A stretch of DNA of 64,000 nt from Phaeosaccion multiseriatum (taxonomy: Eukaryota > Ochrophyta, other classes): contig OZ218956.1 of the NCBI GenBank assembly GCA_965112735.1, positions 248,001-312,000 of the forward strand, read 5' to 3'. The translations under genes were made by a program, and so were the position numbers. This document shows, piece by piece, positions 46,174 to 58,047 of the stretch. Under the pieces are notes generated by a model. The model was not told the origin of the DNA and did not search any database. It saw only the letters and a program-made list of their open reading frames with translations. How positions within the stretch are numbered: the first letter of the stretch is position 1; every line of letters starts with the position of its first letter.

Positions 46174-49100
46174 TGGTGATACAGCAGCAGGGCCTGCGGG
46201 GCACGGCGCTGCTGGTGGTGGCCGCTCTGCTGAGGGGAAGGTCCCTCCGCACAGAGCACGCCCTCGAGTGCGTTGAGACGGTGCTGCTGGGCCTGGAGGG
46301 GCAAGGGGGGGGCGCTGGCGACGACGACGAGGGGAGCACCAACGTGTGTAGTGCGGGCTTTCAGGTCCTGCAGGCGGCGCTGGATCTCGGCGGTGGCGAC
46401 ACAGACATAGGAGAGGGAGGAAGACGGCAGGCGGGCGCAGCTGAGGCTGCGGCTGGATCACCAACTGCTTTAGACGTGACCGCGTGGCCGGAGGCGGCGG
46501 CAGAGGTGCTGAGGGCCGTGTCGCGCTCCCCCACCCTGCTCACGGTCATTCGGCACTTCCTCAGGGCGGGGGGCAGCGCTGCAGCAGTTGGTGATACGCC
46601 CCCCCTGGGAGGCTGGCGGTGGGGCCTGTGTGTGCCTGGGACGCTTGACAGCGCTGTGCTGCTGCTGGAGCGCTCTCTGGCGGAGCTGGAGGCGTGGGCA
46701 TCAGTTGGTGATACAGTTGGTGATACACCAGCAGGAGGAGGAGGACGCCAGTGGAGGGGGAGGAGAAGAGTGGACTCTGACGTGCTGGCCATCGCTGGTG
46801 ACGTCAGTGCGGCGCTGTTCGCTCGGCTGGAGGGACTGTCCCCCGGGGGGGCGGAGGGAGGGCTCTCTCTCCGGGGGGTGCTTTCGCCCGAGGGGGTGGT
46901 GGCGGCCTTGCAGGCCATCAAAAGGGCGCAGTTGCTGCTCATGGCGGACGAGGAGCAGCAGTTGGTGATACAGCAGCAGAGACAAAGACAGGGAGCGGCC
47001 CAGCAGGAGCAGGAGCGAGGGGGGCAGAACGTCGACCGCCGAGAGGAGGCTCCCCCCCGTGTGGGGCTCCAAGCGGAGATGTTGGTGTGGCTCATCGGAG
47101 TCCCTCTGCGGCCCTTGCACTTGTCCTCTGTGCTGCACCGTTGCGGCCCCGACACGCACGCACACACGCTCCTCGCCACGCTCGACCTGATCATGGTGAG
47201 GAGAGAGAGAAGAGAGGGGGAGGGAAGGGAAGGGAAGGGAAGGGAAGGGAGGAGAGACAAGAGAGAGGAAGGGGAAGGCATGTGACAGGGCGCAGAGAAG
47301 ACGGGGCAGGACGCGAAGGAGAGAAGACAGGGACAAGGAAGGGGGGGGAGGGGGAACGGAGGAGAGAGTAGGAGAGGGAGGGAGGGAGGGAGGGAGGGAG
47401 GGAGGGAGGGAGGGAGAGAGTAGGAGAGGGAGGGAGGGAGGGAGGGAGGGAGGACGCAGAGAAGAGAGGAGGAGGAAGAGAGAAAAGGGCGGAGCTTTTG
47501 GGCACTGAGGGACAAGGGCAAGGCTCTGTTCTCTGTCTGTGTGTCTGTGGTGGTGCCTCAAGGCTCTCATGCCTGTCTGTGTGTCTGTGGCGGTGCCTCA
47601 AGGCTCTCATGCCTGTCTGTGTGTCTGTGGTGGTGCCTCTAGGCTCTGTTCTCTGTCTGTGTGTCTGTGGTGGTGCCTGCTCTTGACCCATGCGAGAGTC
47701 TCACGTGTTCACTACTCTCCGCCCTTCGTTACTCCCCCCTCCCCACGCACGCCCGCACGCCCGCACCCCTCGCCCCTTCAGCTGACGTTGACGAGCGAGT
47801 CCTCCTCCTCCTCCTTCCTTCCGTATCACCAACGGCTGCAGATGGATGGACGGGCGGTCCTCGAAGTGGCGCATGAGGAGAATCTCGTGAGTGCGCTGCT
47901 CGACGTGCTTCGCGAATTCTCCTCTGTGCTGCTCAAGCCGCCATCGGATGGATCAGGGACAGCAGCAGCAGTTGGTGATACAACGGTAGCACCACGGGCA
48001 GGGACTCGGAGCGTGGAGTTGGTAATGGAGCTTCTGTCTAAGCTGCTGCATCACCACCCCGCCAGCACAAGTCGCTTTCATCTCCACTTCGCGGCGCAGT
48101 TTTTTGCCGCCGATGGGCTGCGTGTGCTCAGAGAGAGCGGTGTGCTGGGCGGAGGCGGAGGCGCAGGGGGCAGTGGTGGAGCAGTTGGTAGTACAGCAGA
48201 AGCACCCCCTGTCGCCAAAACACTTCCTCCTCCCCCTACTGCTGCATCGCCAAGTGCCCACGCCTCCGTCGTGATCGTGAGGGACGCGCTTTCCCTCGTA
48301 AGTCACTTGGCGAGGTCGTCAGAGGCTCAGTGTCGTGCCATCGCAGCCGCCGACCTCTGTCCGGCCTTGTGGTGTGTGCTTGCCCACGGGACTGACGAGG
48401 TCAGGGCCTCCGCATGTGCCCTCCTCGGAAACATGTGCAGACACAGCGACTTTTTCTATCCGGAGCTGTTGGTGGTACAGCAGTCGTCTCCTGTGACGGT
48501 CGGGGAGGGGATGGCACTGGAGGGCACGTTCCTCGGTAGGCTTATGCCCCTGTGTGGAGACCACGCCTCCCCCGCGACGCGCAAGTACGCGTGCTTCGCC
48601 GTGGGCAACGCCGCTTTCCACAGCGCGCTGCTGTACCCCTTCCTGGGGCCTGCGGTTCATCATCTCGTGCGTGCAGTGCGGGCCGATCCCGACCCCAAGA
48701 CGAGGATCAATGCTGCGGGGGCACTGGGGAACTTTCTGCGGAACGGTCCAGAGCTCGGACTGTGCCGAGAAATGGTGAGGACCGGGGCGCCCTCTGCGCT
48801 CTTGGCGGCGGCCGCGGCAGGAGGGGAGAGAGGGTCTCCGCGTCGAGGAGGAGGAGCAGGACAGGCGTCGTCTGGCAGTCAGCAGCAGCGCATTGCCCTG
48901 TTCGCTCTGGGCACTTGTTGCGCCCACCCCGCCTGCCTGCTCGGTCTTGATACGAGGGCGGTGGGGGCCCTCGTTGCCCGGCTGGAGGGGGAGGGAGGGG
49001 GCTGTGAGGACTCGAACGACCAACACGTGCACTTGGGCGGGCAGCAGATTGACGAGCTGCCACCACAGGGGGCAGCACAGTCCGCTCTCAAGAGGAACGC

Positions 49101-49185
49101 AGCCCGGTTGAGGAGAAACCTCGCCAAGGCGCAGCGGGACAGGACAGCTAACGAGTCCACAGGGGCGGGAGCAGATGTAATATAG
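43271..49185 (+). CDS. Fused/STK36/TIO-type serine-threonine kinase, intact copy
   Basis: Fused kinases act in motile-cilium central-pair assembly in animals and as TWO-IN-ONE in plant cytokinesis. Exons are 43271-43725, 43832-47195 and 47782-49185, in phase; 1740 residues against about 1300 in the family, the excess being low complexity. The kinase domain has a glycine loop GEGSFGKV (15-22), Lys37, HRDMKPQN (127-134), DFG (147-149), and APE (172-174, within YMAPELV). [20 protein letters not shown] is typical of Fused. The C-terminal part has armadillo-like repeats; the segment starting [20 protein letters not shown] is characteristic. The linker holds Glu, Gln and Gly runs and about nine copies of the dispersed TTGGTGATAC word. 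The frame is open upstream to 43037 with three [17 protein letters not shown] repeats, so a start 78 residues earlier is possible. Confidence 0.9.
44667..44696 (+). repeat. Two 15-bp tandem copies of CAGTTGGTGGTACGG in intact Fused
   Basis: Encodes a 5-residue repeat (QLVVR) in the linker. The pseudogene copies have three units. Confidence 0.8.
46169..46185 (+). repeat. Dispersed 17-mer, exact copy, after a CAG run
   Basis: GCAGTTGGTGATACAGC directly after the CAG run at 46137-46170, encoding poly-Gln then LVIQQ. Confidence 0.85.
46702..46728 (+). repeat. Dispersed word, two tandem 12-bp copies
   Basis: CAGTTGGTGATA repeated head to tail in the Fused coding sequence. The frame used reads VGDTVGDT. 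Confidence 0.85.
46958..46974 (+). repeat. Dispersed 17-mer, exact copy
   Basis: Fused coding sequence, read as QLVIQQQ. A near-exact copy (last bases differ) follows at 47968-47984, read in another frame as AVGDT. Confidence 0.85.
47373..47690. repeat. GGGA run and a 41-bp minisatellite in Fused intron 2
   Basis: Intron 2 (47196-47781) holds a GGGA tetramer run at about 47373-47450. It then has four tandem units of about 41 bp built on CTGTCTGTGTGTCTGTGG and GGTGCCTCAAGGCTC (about 47525-47690). Confidence 0.8.
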
Positions 49186-49619
49186 ATAGACAGATAGAAA
49201 GGCACACACGAAGACAGCGGGGAGAGCGAACCACGCGTTGCTCCGCTGCTCTCGGCCAGAGGCGTGGACGCGCTCTTCTCTTCGAGCCTCTTTCAATCAA
49301 TGGAGGTGAGATGACAATTTTGTACATTGGTGCCGTCCTGTTGGCGCATATGGTGATGTGAGAGCCGACAACACCTCGAGAGAAAGGCTCCATCCACCTC
49401 ACCATTCTCCTCCAAAAGAGCTCCATTCCATTCTTCAAAGGAGCGCCTCGCGTCACCATTGATTCCTCACCTCCAGCCAGAGGCAGTCGGTCTCCCTCCT
49501 CCCTCCCTGTGATGTGACCATCCCATCCCGCCCATCCCCCCTCCTCACGGCCCATCATTCTTGACGGTTTCATTTCACCAACCCAATCATTCTTGACGGT
49601 TTCATTTCACCAACCCAAT
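49186..49619. other. Convergent 3' region, Fused / UMPS, with a 32-bp tandem duplication
   Basis: No gene. A perfect 32-bp direct duplication lies at 49554-49585 and 49586-49617 and abuts the UMPS stop codon (49620-49622), so it would be in the UMPS 3' UTR. Confidence 0.75.
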
Positions 49620-50188
49620 CTACACCCCGTACCGATCTCTGTAGGCCTTGACCGCCTCGAGTGTGCCCTCCTCGCCCCCCTGCCCTCCCCCCTGCTGCAA
49701 GAAGGCCATGATCTGATGCAGCCCCACCACGCTCACCACGGGAATGCCATACTCCTCCTCTACCTGCCTCACCGCACTGAGAGAGCTCGTACCGTCCCCC
49801 GCCCCTGTCTTCTCCTGCCTATCCAATGCAATCACCACCCCCGCAGGCTCGGCCCCTGCCTCCACGAGGATGGAAATGGCCTCTCGAACCGCCGTCCCGC
49901 CTGTGATGACATCGTCCACAATCAAAGCCCGCTTCCCCTTCAGCTCGCACCCCACCAGTACTCCGCCCTCCCCGTGGTCTTTCTTCTCCTTCCTGTTGTA
50001 ACAGAACCCCACGTCGCCCCTTCCGTGGCCAACTGCCAGTGTCAGTGCCACCGCCGCCCCTAGAGAAATGCCCTTGTAGGCCGGTCCAAACAGCACGTCG
50101 AAGTTCAGGGCGGGGGAGCTGTTGACAATCGCCTCAGCGTAGCAGTGGCCTAACCGAGCCAGGGCGTCGCCGGAATTGAACAAGCCTA

Positions 50189-50220
<32 letters not shown>

Positions 50221-51963
50221 CGCGCATTTGTGAGTGTGTGTGTGTGGGCGGGGCTACAGTAGGGCGGAGAGGGAGGTATTGGGAGGGGACGAGTCAACAA
50301 AGCACTAGCCTAGAGCACTTGGAGCCTCCTCCCCTCCCCTCCCATCCCCCCGCCGTACGCACCTGCGTTAAAGAAGTAAGGGCTTTGTCTGCCGCTCTTT
50401 AACGTGAAACTGCCGAAGCGAAGCACCTCCTGCCCAATTGAGCAACAGCCCGGAGGGGAGGGGGGTTTAAAAATGGTCAGTCGCAAAGTAACTGCGTCAA
50501 AGCAAGGGAGAGAGGGAGCACGGGGAGAGAGAGAGAGGGAGAAAGGGAGAGGGAGAGAAAGAGAGAGATAGAGAGAGGGAGGTCCGCAGAGAGGGAGGGA
50601 GGAGGGACAGGGAGAGAAGGGTATATAGAGAAAGAGCGCTGTTTCAGCAGCGCAGCTACGGAACATGTTTTCTCGCAGAGTGCAGTCGAAGGAGAAACAG
50701 GGCATCGAGAGCCGAAGGGGGTTGAAGTGTAAGCGTGTGTGTGAACCCCGAGGGGTCGGAGGGGTGGTAGTTTGTATGCGTGTGCGTTTGTGGACTGCGA
50801 GAATGAAAGATAAGATAGAGGGAGAGAAGCATGCAGCGAGAGAGGGGGGGAGAGAGGGAAAGGGAGCACGACAAACATGGGCCGTCACTCACTCACTCAC
50901 TCACTTACTCACTCACTCACTCACTCAGTTACTCACTCAGTCAGTCAGTCAGTCAGTCAGTCACGCACTCACTCACTGACCTGTGCAAGGGAAAACTCGA
51001 TGAACTCCTTTTGATACGGAGCAAGCGCTGCTGTATCACCGCCTGCCGCTACTGCTGCTGCTGCCCGTCCCTCCCCTGTTCCTGCTGCTCGCCCCGCAAC
51101 TGCCTTCCTGGCAGCGTTGATCCGGTCTCTGAAGCCCTTGGCTGCCATCCCCCTGTCCTCCTCCTGACTGATCCCCCTGGAGATGGGCATGAGTAGTCCC
51201 ATGCCAGCCCCGTCTAGCGATAGCCCTGCAGCGCACGCAGCCTCTAAATCGCCCCCCTGGGCCCCGATGCCTATGCGGGAGAGGGGGTTACAGGGGACAA
51301 AGGGATGGCGGCGGTGAGCAAGGAAACAGAGGGACGGCTAAGGACCGCTGATAACCGACAAGGGCAGCTGGGCAGGGGGTGCATGGAATCCGTTGGGGGG
51401 CAATGCTGTAGTAATCAGTCTGCCAATCTGCCAGTCCCCCCCCCCCTGCCTCCCTCCTCCTTCCTCGCCATCGGGGCTCATCTGCCTCGCTCCTCCCCCA
51501 CCCTGCTCATAGTGTGTGTGTGAGTGTGATTCCTGCATATTGTGGCTCAGACTGACGTGCAAATTAGTCGATTCAGCGTCCTCTAAATAGGGGACTCTCG
51601 TTCTTGGTGTCGTGTGTCTCTTCCTTGCCAACATGTGCTCCCTCCTCCCCAAGACTCGCTCTGAGACGCCACATCAACACTTTTAGTTTCAGACTTGGTT
51701 GCTGCTTTGCTTCTCCTTCCTTCTCATCCTTGACGTCAACACTGAGAAAAGTCAACGTCGACCTTTGCCCATACGCCTTCCCCTCGGCCATCCTCACCTG
51801 GGGCAAGTATCCACAGGTCTGGGGCCGCTGCCCTCGCCTTACGTAATGCCTCTGCATCTGTGGCCCCCACCACGAGCCCTACGTTGTTGCTTGTATTCCA
51901 AGATTGGCACAGGCTGGCCACCTGGAGGCGATACACAGCAGTTGGTGATATCGCAGCTGAGTC

Positions 51964-51996
<33 letters not shown>

Positions 51997-52718
51997 CAGC
52001 CCATGCCTGTCCCGCCAAGAGTAGGCACCGCGCTCGATGGATTCCCCTATCAACACACACGCACCTCCTCGAACAGCTGCCTTCCCCCGGCCTGCAAGCG
52101 GAGCGTCTGCAGCTCGTTGGAGGAGGGGTTGGACGTTTTGCACAGCACGAACACGCCCCTCGACGCCTCGGAGAGGAACGGCTGCACAGTGTCAAAGCCT
52201 GGGCGAGACAACAAAGGGAGATCGGGCAGGAGGTCGTGGGTGATGACTGGCTGGGCCGCAAACCCTTGTTCCTCTCTTCTCTCTTTCTTCATCCCTCCCA
52301 GTCCCGTTGCAACCCCTTCTTGCTCACCCATGTACGCGTTGAGTGTGATGGAGTGCGCCCCCAGCTCCTCAAAGGCCGCCGTGGCATAGGCAGCGGCCGT
52401 TGTGCCAATATCCCCCCTCTTGGCATCCAGCAGCACCGGGATGGCGGGCGGCACAAAGGCGATGCACTCCTTCAGCGCCGCCACCCCCTCCGCCCCGAAC
52501 GCCTCGAAGAACGCCGCATTGGGCTTGTATGCCACGGCGTAGTCGGCGGTCGCTGTGATGATGTCCTTGCAGAACTGCAGGGCCCCCTGTGGAGTCTTGT
52601 CGGTGAGCTGCCCCACGTGAGGATCCAGCCCCACGCACAGCAGCGAGTCGATGGCCTTGGCTCTACTGCTCAGCTTGTCGAAGAAGCCAGCCCCGCCCAA
52701 GGACGCGAACTCCGCCAT
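49620..52718 (-). CDS. UMP synthase, inverted fusion: OMP decarboxylase then orotate phosphoribosyltransferase
   Basis: Carries out the last two steps of pyrimidine synthesis, orotate to OMP and OMP to UMP. Exons are 52718-52328, 52198-52065, 51921-51798, 51270-50981, 50429-50363 and 50185-49620, all GT-AG and in phase; 523 residues. The N-terminal half is OMP decarboxylase: VGLDPH (29-34), Lys65, and the catalytic [10 protein letters not shown] from Asp98. It then continues with [20 protein letters not shown] and GIGAQGGDL. This wording fits the bacterial-like PyrF subfamily rather than the animal/fungal one. The C-terminal half is [31 protein letters not shown] (368-374), and the PRPP loop VDDVITGGT (425-433). 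Animal and plant UMPS have the opposite order. Exon 4 carries a degenerate dispersed word in the linker (51030-51046). The start is the first ATG; upstream codons have none. Confidence 0.93.
50884..50980. repeat. (TCAC)n/(TCAG)n array at the 5' end of UMPS intron 4
   Basis: On the gene strand the intron starts GTCAGTGAGTGAGTGCG and runs on as GACT and GAGT tetramers, the same design as Arf-GEF intron 2. Confidence 0.85.
51938..51997. repeat. Dispersed word plus CAG run in UMPS intron 2
   Basis: GCAGTTGGTGATATCGC (51938-51954), then about 10 CAG triplets (51966-51997). It lies in an intron, just upstream of the exon 3 acceptor, which shows the word is not confined to coding sequence. Confidence 0.8.
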
Positions 52719-52975
52719 GCTTTCACACCACTCCCCCCACAAAGAAAGGAAGGGAAGGAGAAAGGAAAACTCGATATTCGATTTCTGAATTTGGGATCAT
52801 GAGAGCTGAAATTTTCAATTTTCGATGCAAATAAAAAATTTCCCCGTTGCCCATTTCCAATTTCCAACCTCATGGCCCCCCGACAAAAGAGATGACAACA
52901 TATCAAATATATACGCGTGGGGCGTGTTCGCTTTGAGGTAATGGTGGACGGACCGGAGAGAGGAGGGCACGGGCC

Positions 52976-55900
52976 ATGAGCGAGCCGCGGGCACTGTTCG
53001 CGCGGCTGCGCATTAGGGGGGGGCGGCGTCAGAGGGGCAGTCCGAGTGTGGCGCGTGGTGAGGAGATGGGGAACCATGGCAGCAGTCAAATACTTCTACG
53101 TCGGAGTAGGAGCAGCAGCAGCAGCAGCGTTGGCAGCAGCATTAGCAACGGCAGCAGCAGTAGTGGGAGCAGCTGTAGCAGTAGTAGTAGCGGCATAGGC
53201 GGGAAGGAGAAGGTGAGCGAGCTGTCCCTCGTCATCGACACGGAGGACTGTTGCCTCGAAGAGGGGGGCTGTGGGCAGCGAGAGGAGGAGCAACGGCAGG
53301 AGCAGCAGCAAAATGCCGAGACGCTGGAGGAGGGCGCCCCTCAGGGGTTTGGGGCCAGTACTGGCACTGGCGGGTCCCGCTCGAGCTGGAGTCCGACCCA
53401 CGATACGCTTCGCTCTTGGCGTTCCGACGGGGGGGACGGGCCACTGGGCTGGATGGACAGCTGGGTGGATGGGTGGATGGGCTCGGCGGGGAATGGGGCA
53501 GGACCGGGGGGCAAAACCGCCGGGACAGAAGGCGCCGGGGAGGCAATTGGCGAGGCACCAGACGGGGGCAACCAGGAAGGGGGGGAAACGAAATGGGGGA
53601 TGGGGGAGGCCCGCCCCACCCACAGGCGCCGGCACACAGACGGACTCACCCCAGTAGACCTACCCCATCGCGAGAGTGAAGGGGGTGGGCAGCATGTCAT
53701 TGGGGGCACTTCGAGCATAGAAGGAGGGGAAGGGAAGCGAGGGAGCGCGGAGAAGAAGGGAAGGAAGGAGGAGACAGACACCCTCATCGCCACGTTTTCC
53801 CCGGAAGACGAGACAAACAGTCAGCGGAGCTGCTTCACGAACCATCAGGAGGAAGGAGGGGAGGAGTGGCGGTCCCAGGTCAGCGGGCGGTCTGAGCTCA
53901 GCGACAGCGGGAGGGGGGGGGGGGGGGAGGAGGATGTGGACAGCGACGAAGAGCAAGAGTGGTGGGAGGCTCTGGCGTGGGACGAGGACTGCAGGGCGGC
54001 GGTAGGAAAACCCGACAAGGTCGACCTCCCTGAGTTCCCAACCATGTCGGAGGCGCCAGGGGCAGAGGAGACGAGCACGAGCCGGGGACATGTGCGATTG
54101 AGCGAGAGAATCTCGCAGGGCTTTACCAGCATGGCCTCTCCCTCGAATCATGCTGCGGCTGCGGCTGCCATGGCTGCTGCCTCTGCCGACAGCTCAGCCA
54201 AGCCGCACCCCTCGCTGCTGCGAGCCAAGAGCGCTGGGTCGGTCTTCTCGTCCCTGAAACGGCGGCCTTCAGGAAACTTGCTACGAAAACGGGAGAATGT
54301 CATCGTACCCCCCGGTTTGTCTCCCTGGCTGGGAGATGACAGCCCCGGCTCGACTTCATCGTCGTTTCTGGCCGAGCTGGGCAGGGCTCGGCTGTGGGGA
54401 GGAGGAGGCGGAGGAGGAGGGGATGCAAGTCGCCGCGGCAGTGGCAGAGGCCTACAGTCTTCTTCACAGGGGGGCAGACGCACCGTCTACAGTGGCAGAG
54501 GCCTACAATCTTCTTCACAGGGGGGCAGACGCACCGTCTACAGTGGCGGAGGCCTACAATCTTCTTCACAGGGGGGCAGACGCACCGTCTACAGTGGCAA
54601 ATCGGGTGCGGCTCTGGAGAGACGGGGCAGCGCACCGGCCGAATTTGCGGCGGGCAAGAGGAGTAGCAGCGGCGGTATTTCCTTCTTCCGCTCCAACAGT
54701 GTCTCCTCCTCCTCCTCCTCCTCCTCCACCACCACCTCCGCCTCCGCCTCAGTCGGCGGCGGGGGCGGGGGGGGGGGCTTGTTCAGCAGCAACAGCAGCA
54801 CCGCTGTGATGAGCAGCCGAGACGGGGCAGGGAGTACCTTTGGCTCCTCCTCCTCCTCCTCCTCCTCCTCCTCCATATCCTCGCGGCGGGGTAGTGTGGA
54901 CACGGGGGAGGCGCGCAACTTGGTGCTGTCGGGCAGGGGCTTGAGGCGCTTCCGGCCTTACTGCGTCTCCAAGTACACAGAGGAGAGCTACGGTGAGTGC
55001 ATGTCTTGTTTGGTATTGGAGAGAGGCACATGGCGGTAAATGGCAGCAGATGGCGGCAGATGGCGACGCAGCAGCAAGCAGCTGGTGGTGCAAACAAGCC
55101 GGCGGAGGGGAAGAGACTTACCACGCGCCTCTTACCTCACCTCACGTCCCTTCCATGTCCATACTCATACCAATCCGGCTTCCTCTCCTCCCCCTCTGCT
55201 ATCCATAAGCATGCTTGCCTAAACGCCCGCCCGCCCCTCCTATACGTATCTCATACATCTCCCTCCCTCCCTCCTCCCAGATTTCATCATCCTGCACCTT
55301 CTCACTAGTCTCCCTCCTCGCCCATATGCCTCCACACCGCCCTCTCCCTCCTCGCCAATATGCCTCCACCCAACCCCCCCCCCCCTCCCTCCCCAGACTT
55401 TATCCTCCACGTGCACGAGGTTCGAACCCTTCAAGTGGAGCGGTGGAGGGCCTTTCCCGCCTCCAAACGCAAGGAGCACGTGATGGCGGTGCTCAGGGCC
55501 TTCCTCGCCATCAAGGCCGTGTACATTGATGAGGACGGACCTAAGGCGGTCAACATTAGCCATCGGGCCAAGGGAAGGTTCCTGGATGCGTTGGGAAGGG
55601 TCACCCGTTTGGCAGAGATGCACGCGGAGGGCTTCCGGAGACTGATGAAGGAGCAGGAGAGGGAGGACAGGGACAGCTGCAGAGAGCAGCAGGCACTCAA
55701 GGAGAAGCGGAAGGCCAACAAGAAGAAGATGTTCAGGGGGAGCAAGAAGAAGAGGGCCAAGCAGAAACAGCAGCAGCAGGAGGAGGAGGAGGAGGCGGTG
55801 GTGGATGGAGAGGATGGCAGTGGATTGGGCGAGGCGAGGGAGGCGGAGGAGGACGACGAGGAGGAGGGGCAGCAGTGGATGCATTGGCTGGAGCGGCAGC

Positions 55901-56088
55901 GGCAGAGGGAGCAGGATATGGAGTGCGACATTGAACTGTTCCGCGAGGCGCTCGACTCTCTCGGAGGGGTGGAGAAGGAGGTACTGCTCGTGCTGCTTGG
56001 CTGCATGCACGAGTGGCAGATGTGGACAGAGCAGCAGCGGAAGGTCGGGGGCAGGAAGGTGCTGCCGCCTCTGAGTGAGGTGGGGTAA
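52976..56088 (+). CDS. RGS-domain protein with long serine-rich N-terminus
   Basis: RGS domains bind activated G-alpha and speed GTP hydrolysis. Exons are 52976-54992 and 55397-56088, in phase; up to 902 residues. The RGS domain spans the junction: LRRFRPYCVSKYTEESY at the end of exon 1, then DFILHVHEVRTLQVERWRAF and APKAVNI-like DGPKAVNISHRAKGRFLDAL. This matches the family pattern of helix 3-4 and the EVNI motif, with divergence, so the assignment is good but not certain. A coiled, Glu/Lys-rich tail follows. The N-terminus is Ser/Gly-rich with a 17-residue repeat. An in-frame ATG at 53066 starts MGNHGSS, a good N-myristoylation context, and may be the true start for a membrane-bound regulator. 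The gene is head-to-head with UMPS. Confidence 0.75.
54439..54599 (+). repeat. 51-bp coding tandem repeat, three units plus a partial
   Basis: Units begin at 54439, 54490 and 54541, with a partial at 54592. Each encodes the 17 residues SGRGLQSSSQGGRRTVY (one unit has SGGGL). Basic and serine-rich; units differ at one or two bases, so the expansion is recent. Confidence 0.9.
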
Positions 56089-56791
56089 GGGGTGGAGGGG
56101 GGAGACTGACCTCACCCAGCCTTTGGGTTGGGTTGGGTTGGTCAAGGTATGTGTTTCGCGTGTACATATCGTGGTAGAGAGAGCGAGGGAGGAAAGGATG
56201 AATAGTATTATAGGTAGGGTGTGGATGGATGAGAGCAGCTCGGACAGAGCGAGCGAGAGAGAGAGAGAGGGGGGGGGCTTGCCTAGTGCGGTGTGGAGGA
56301 GGAGAGAGCTTCGGCCGCCGCCTCTCCACTTCTTCTGTGTGTCTCGCCCGGCACCCCCCTACCCCAGAGGGACAGAGATGTCCGTCCCACCTGTACATGA
56401 GGGATGGGAAACCTCTGCGGGTAGGGAGGGGCCCAGGGATACGCACGGGACGGATTGATTGGGGCGCTGCTGTCCGACGGCGGCAGGGATTGTTCTTCGT
56501 CGTTGAGGCAAAGGTGCGGGTATATGGGTATATGGGTATATGGGTATATGACTACATGAGTCGCTATGTGATGCAAGACAAGCAACACATGGGGTAGGGT
56601 TATTATCCGGGGCCGTTTTTTAGATTGTGTAGCACTTCTAAGTATGTTGAGCGTTTCACCATGGATGTTGTTATGGCGTGATGAAGAGTTCTCGTAGGTC
56701 TTCCACGAGTCGGAAAGAGAGGGGAGGGGAGGGGAGGGGAGGGGATGGAATCGGGGGGGGTGAAAGCAACCCCCCTACACCTGCCTAACCC
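56089..56791. other. Convergent 3' region, RGS / Obg
   Basis: No gene. It includes a (GGGTATAT)n run of four units at about 56518-56549, a GGGGA run at 56719-56746 and a GA-rich stretch at 56251-56277. Confidence 0.6.
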
Positions 56792-57991
56792 TTAGTTGGT
56801 GGCCTTTGGCGGTCCTTGACGGACGGATGGTCCTTGACGGGCGGCCTCCACCATCCTTCGCATGGCCTCTACGGCGTCTTTCAAGTGGCTGCCCTGCTGA
56901 GCGGACACGGGGATGACCCTGAGAGGGGTGCACGCCCGCAGCCGGGGGAGGTGATGAGCCGCCTCCGGAAGGTCTACCTGACACACATATTCGAGAGAGA
57001 CAGACAGACAGACAGACAGAGAGAGAGAGAGAGACATTAGAGATACAGAGAGACAAAGATTGGACATGGAGTGCTTGATGCGATAATCATGAGAATGATA
57101 CGACTGAAACTCGCCACTCCCACCATCATACACACACACACACAGAGAGAGAGAGCCCAGGAAGGCGGCGCCCTTCTCTTCCTCTTGTTCGAGACTGACC
57201 CCATCATGCCCATATGCTCCGCCCCCCCCCGTCTTGCGGGTAGCGTTCGTGTGAGCGAGCTCTGGAGCGTACGATCTATCGATGTTCGTTCTTCGGCATT
57301 TTTTACAGGCCGACAAACTGAGTTTGACATGTCGTGTCGTTACGTAATCTTTCTTACCTTGTTGGCGATGACCATGGAGGGCAGGCTGGCAACCAGAGGG
57401 TCATACTGCTTGAGCTCCTCGTGAAGGGCGAGAAGGTCCTCACACGGATCCCGCCCCTCCGACCCCGCGGCGTCCACCACGTACAGCAGCGCCTACGTCG
57501 GAACAGTAGTCGGCGGGCAGTTAGACGGACAGCAATCTAGTTTCAGTTTCAGTTCGTCATACCCTCTGATCGCCCTCACGATCCTCACTACTTCTACAAT
57601 TGTATACTACCACCCAGTCTCCACTCATAAATTCGAGGTGTAACCGGTGTATATAACCGGTGTAACCGTACCTTGTTTCTCTCGACATGGCGGAGGAACT
57701 CGTGCCCGAGGCCCTTGTTGAGGTGTGCTCCGGTGATGAGGCCCGGCATGTCCGCCACCACCAGCCGAGTGGCATCCTGACACCCGGTAGGTAGTTGGTA
57801 GAGTGAGTAGTTACCCCAGGGGCACAGGCAGCAGTTTTAGTTTCAGCTCGAGCAAATCGCTATCGATACGCTCCAAGAGCTCGCTGTGCTCAGTGCAAGG
57901 ACCAACCGGCTCAGCAGCATACCAACAAAGCTCCGACCAACTGGAGCAGTCAGTCCGTCAGTCAGTCACACACAAACACACGCACACACAC

Positions 57992-58047
<56 letters not shown>

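Noticed and set aside
45161-46464. Long minus-strand frames opposite Fused (Pro/Ala/Ser-rich)
   Set aside because: They are GC-rich antisense by-products; the plus strand carries the continuous Fused frame.
55425-55440. B-box-like GGTTCGAACCC suggesting another tRNA
   Set aside because: There is no A box or cloverleaf around it, and it lies in the RGS coding exon.
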